Shown here one piece after another: positions 11,364 through 12,955 of a DNA stretch of 12,955 nucleotides. The stretch is from JBAZYZ01 sp041659085 (GTDB taxonomy: Bacteria; Patescibacteriota; Minisyncoccia; Phycocordibacterales; VMEP01): contig JBAZYZ010000017.1 of the NCBI GenBank assembly GCA_041659085.1, forward strand, positions 1 through 12,955, read 5' to 3'. The notes under the pieces are model-generated. The model saw only the letters and a list, made by a program, of their open reading frames with translations. It made no database searches and was not told the DNA's origin. Positions within the stretch are counted from its first letter, which is position 1. Every line of letters starts with the position of its first letter. Position numbers and translations under genes: made by a program.

Positions 11364-11442
11364 TCCAAACCTAGCGCCGAAGAAGCGCGGAAGCAGAGTC
11401 GAGTTTCTTAGAACTTAGAATAGCTATATAAAAACAAAGCAC

Positions 11443-11640
11443 ATGAACGGAACAATCAAGACTTTGACGGACAGAGGATTTGGATTCATCTCTCGCGAAG
11501 GCGAAGCGAAGGATCTTTTCTTCCACTCCAAAGAGTTAAAAGGTGTTACATTTGATGAATTGAGAGAAGGCGATGCTGTTACTTTTGAAGTAACGGAGGG
11601 TGAGAAAGGCCCGGCCGCCACAAATGTATCCCGCGCGTAA
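11443..11640 (+). CDS. Cold-shock domain protein (CspA family)
   Basis: The protein has 65 residues, the usual size for CspA-type proteins. These are five-strand OB-fold proteins that bind single-stranded RNA and DNA and melt mRNA structure at low temperature. The RNP1 motif is GFGFISRE (12-19; the usual form is KGFGFIxxE, here RGFGFI) and RNP2 is DLFFHSKEL (24-32; usually VFVHFSxL). The DELREGDAVTFEVTEGEKGPAATNV block (38-62) matches the C-terminal strands of the family. The usual Trp near residue 10 (KWFN) is replaced: TLTDRGFGF. It is a single-gene unit with strong promoter and terminator, suggesting high expression. Confidence 0.95.
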   Translation: MNGTIKTLTDRGFGFISREGEAKDLFFHSKELKGVTFDELREGDAVTFEVTEGEKGPAATNVSRA

Positions 11641-11651
11641 ATTTACCGCAG

Positions 11652-11686
11652 CAAAAAACCGCCTTCCTTGTGAGGGCGGTTTTTTG
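11652..11686 (+). terminator. Terminator of the cold-shock gene
   Basis: CAAAAAACCGCC (11652-11663) pairs perfectly with GGCGGTTTTTTG (11675-11686); TTC/GAG in the loop can add 3 bp. It lies 11 nt past the stop. Confidence 0.93.
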
Positions 11687-11699
11687 TTAAGTTGTAAGT

Positions 11700-11705
11700 T
11701 ACAAT
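11700..11705 (+). promoter_or_regulatory. -10 box TACAAT, 8 nt before an ATG
   Basis: TACAAT (5/6) is followed by ACAAACAT and the ATG at 11714. The leader would be about 1-2 nt. No SD and no good -35 is seen; the -35 region falls in the cold-shock terminator. Confidence 0.5.
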
Positions 11706-11713
11706 ACAAACAT

Positions 11714-12955
11714 ATGCCTCAAAAAATAAAAGACGTGGTAATAATCGGCGGTGGACCGGCGGGGATGATGGCGGCCGGGCGGGCGGCGGAGCTTGGGCGT
11801 TCAGCGCTGCTCCTTGAGAAGAACCCGACACTTGGAAAGAAACTTCTTATTACGGGCGGCGGGCGCTGCAATCTGACTAATAACAAACCTGACGCCCGCT
11901 CAATGCTTTCCAAATACAAAAACAATGACAAATTCCTTTTTTCGGCTTTTTCTCAATTTGGGGTAAAAGAAACTTTGGAGTTTTTTCACAGTCGCGGAAT
12001 GGCGACTAAAGAAGAAAACGAAGGAAGAATTTTCCCCGTATCGGACAAATCTCAGTCCGTGTGGGATGCCCTCACTGGTTACATGAAAGAAGGCAAGGTA
12101 AAAATACAGACCGGGTCCGAAGTCTCGGGACTGTTTGTTGACGAGATATCCGGACGAATAATTATAAAACTAAAGGGTGGGGAAGAGATAATTGCCAAAT
12201 CATGCATACTCGCGACGGGTGGGACTTCCCGTCCGGAAACAGGTTCAACCGGCGAAGGATTTAAGTGGCTTAAGAAGCTGGGGCACACGGTTACTGAAGA
12301 TAAGGTTGCGCTTGTGCCCGTCGCGCTTAAGGATGACTGGGTAAAAAAAATAAGCGGAGTGACTCTTAAAAACATAAAACTCACGACTTTTCAAAATGGC
12401 GCCAAGCAGGAGGTTGCGAAGGGTAAATTGCTTTTTACCCATTTTGGCATAAGCGGTCCGACGGTTTTAAATATGAGCAAAGAAATCGGCGAACTAATTA
12501 AATACGGCGAGGTTGTTATAGAGCTGGATTTATTTCCCGGACTTGACCACGCGGCGCTAAAAATTAACTTACAGAAACTTTTAGTGTCTGACAGCAACAA
12601 GAAGCTCAAAAATACGCTGGGTAAACTTATACCGCAGGCGATGGTCGAAGCGATTCTTCATATAGCCGGCGTGGATGGGGAAACAGCAAATCATAGTGTA
12701 AAAAGCGCCGACAGAGTGAAATTGACCGCATTCATGAAATCCATCCCGCTTAACGTTAAGAGACTGCTTGGGGCGGATAAGGCGGTAGTGTCTTCCGGCG
12801 GTGTGGAGCTCAAGGAGGTAAATTTTAAGACTATGCAGTCGAGGATTGTGCCGAATCTATACCTTGTTGGGGATGTTTTAAATATAGACCGTCCTTCGGG
12901 CGGGTACAGCCTTCAACTTTGCTGGACTACGGGATATGTGGCGGGAAGCAATTGT
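11714..12955 (+). CDS. HI0933/YhiN-family FAD-dependent oxidoreductase (3' end outside window)
   Basis: The frame is open from ATG 11714 to the last base (414 codons); the family is usually near 400-420 residues, so only a few residues are missing. It is a two-dinucleotide-binding-domain flavoprotein. The N-terminal Rossmann motif is VVIIGGGPAGMMAAGRAAELG (GGGPAG at 12-17), with the ribose-binding acidic residue Glu35 in LLLEK. The family signature GKKLLITGGGRCNLTN spans 41-56. ILATGG (about 163-168) is the second flavin-contact strand, and the C-terminal LYLVGDVLNIDRPSGGYSLQ region (about 381-400), then TTGYVAG, closes the FAD site. The physiological substrate of most members is unknown; BaiN-type relatives reduce bile-acid intermediates, which cannot be assumed here. 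It has its own -10 box. Confidence 0.95.
   Translation, partial: MPQKIKDVVIIGGGPAGMMAAGRAAELGRSALLLEKNPTLGKKLLITGGGRCNLTNNKPDARSMLSKYKNNDKFLFSAFSQFGVKETLEFFHSRGMATKEENEGRIFPVSDKSQSVWDALTGYMKEGKVKIQTGSEVSGLFVDEISGRIIIKLKGGEEIIAKSCILATGGTSRPETGSTGEGFKWLKKLGHTVTEDKVALVPVALKDDWVKKISGVTLKNIKLTTFQNGAKQEVAKGKLLFTHFGISGPTVLNMSKEIGELIKYGEVVIELDLFPGLDHAALKINLQKLLVSDSNKKLKNTLGKLIPQAMVEAILHIAGVDGETANHSVKSADRVKLTAFMKSIPLNVKRLLGADKAVVSSGGVELKEVNFKTMQSRIVPNLYLVGDVLNIDRPSGGYSLQLCWTTGYVAGSNC

Overview
The window looks like chromosomal DNA of a small-genome candidate-phyla (Patescibacteria/CPR, Parcubacteria-like) bacterium. This is an inference from gene content and style: a short gamma-like DnaX; many short, mostly hypothetical secreted or membrane-anchored proteins with one N-terminal hydrophobic segment; CPR-style Cys-rich, Gmad2-like and META-like domain mixes; and very few Shine-Dalgarno (SD) sites. 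TAA, TGA and TAG all appear as normal stops, so I read it with the standard code. I see no CRISPR array, insertion sequence or phage module.

Layout. 1-657 is the 3' end of dnaX. 758-1222 (minus) is a small secreted protein with a clear promoter, SD and terminator. 1467-1537 is tRNA-Gln(TTG), followed by a 37-residue lysine-rich peptide gene. 1783-4738 holds a membrane-anchored LRR protein with a small downstream partner, an unknown basic protein, an anchored META-domain protein and a short TspO/MBR protein. 4863-5363 is a GlcG/HbpS-like protein with its own promoter, SD and terminator. 5443-7809 holds three tandem genes that all begin MKTY plus a membrane anchor; the first two share a C-terminal domain that contains an identical 83-bp block. 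A shared terminator separates these from a secreted two-domain fibronectin III protein on the minus strand (7944-8852). That gene is divergent from an ECF sigma factor and its DUF5667-like membrane partner (9037-10303). Then follow a degenerate HAD-like protein, a nucleotidyltransferase-like gene cut by one in-frame TAG, a 19-residue lysine-rich peptide, a cold-shock protein and most of an HI0933/YhiN-type flavoprotein that runs off the end.

The most striking global signal is promoter placement. In five genes a -10 box ends exactly 6 nt before the ATG, and in three more it ends 8-11 nt before. These mRNAs would be leaderless or nearly so, and none of these genes has an SD. By contrast the genes at 758-1222 and 4863-5363 have strong SDs and normal leaders, and the cold-shock gene has a leader of about 75 nt. 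The window therefore seems to mix two modes of translation initiation.

Functional links are mostly local. The sigma factor and DUF5667 protein form an apparent sigma/membrane-regulator pair that may control the divergent surface protein. The 5443-7809 cluster looks like a small expanding family of anchored exported proteins. The rest are single-gene units, many with their own -10 box.
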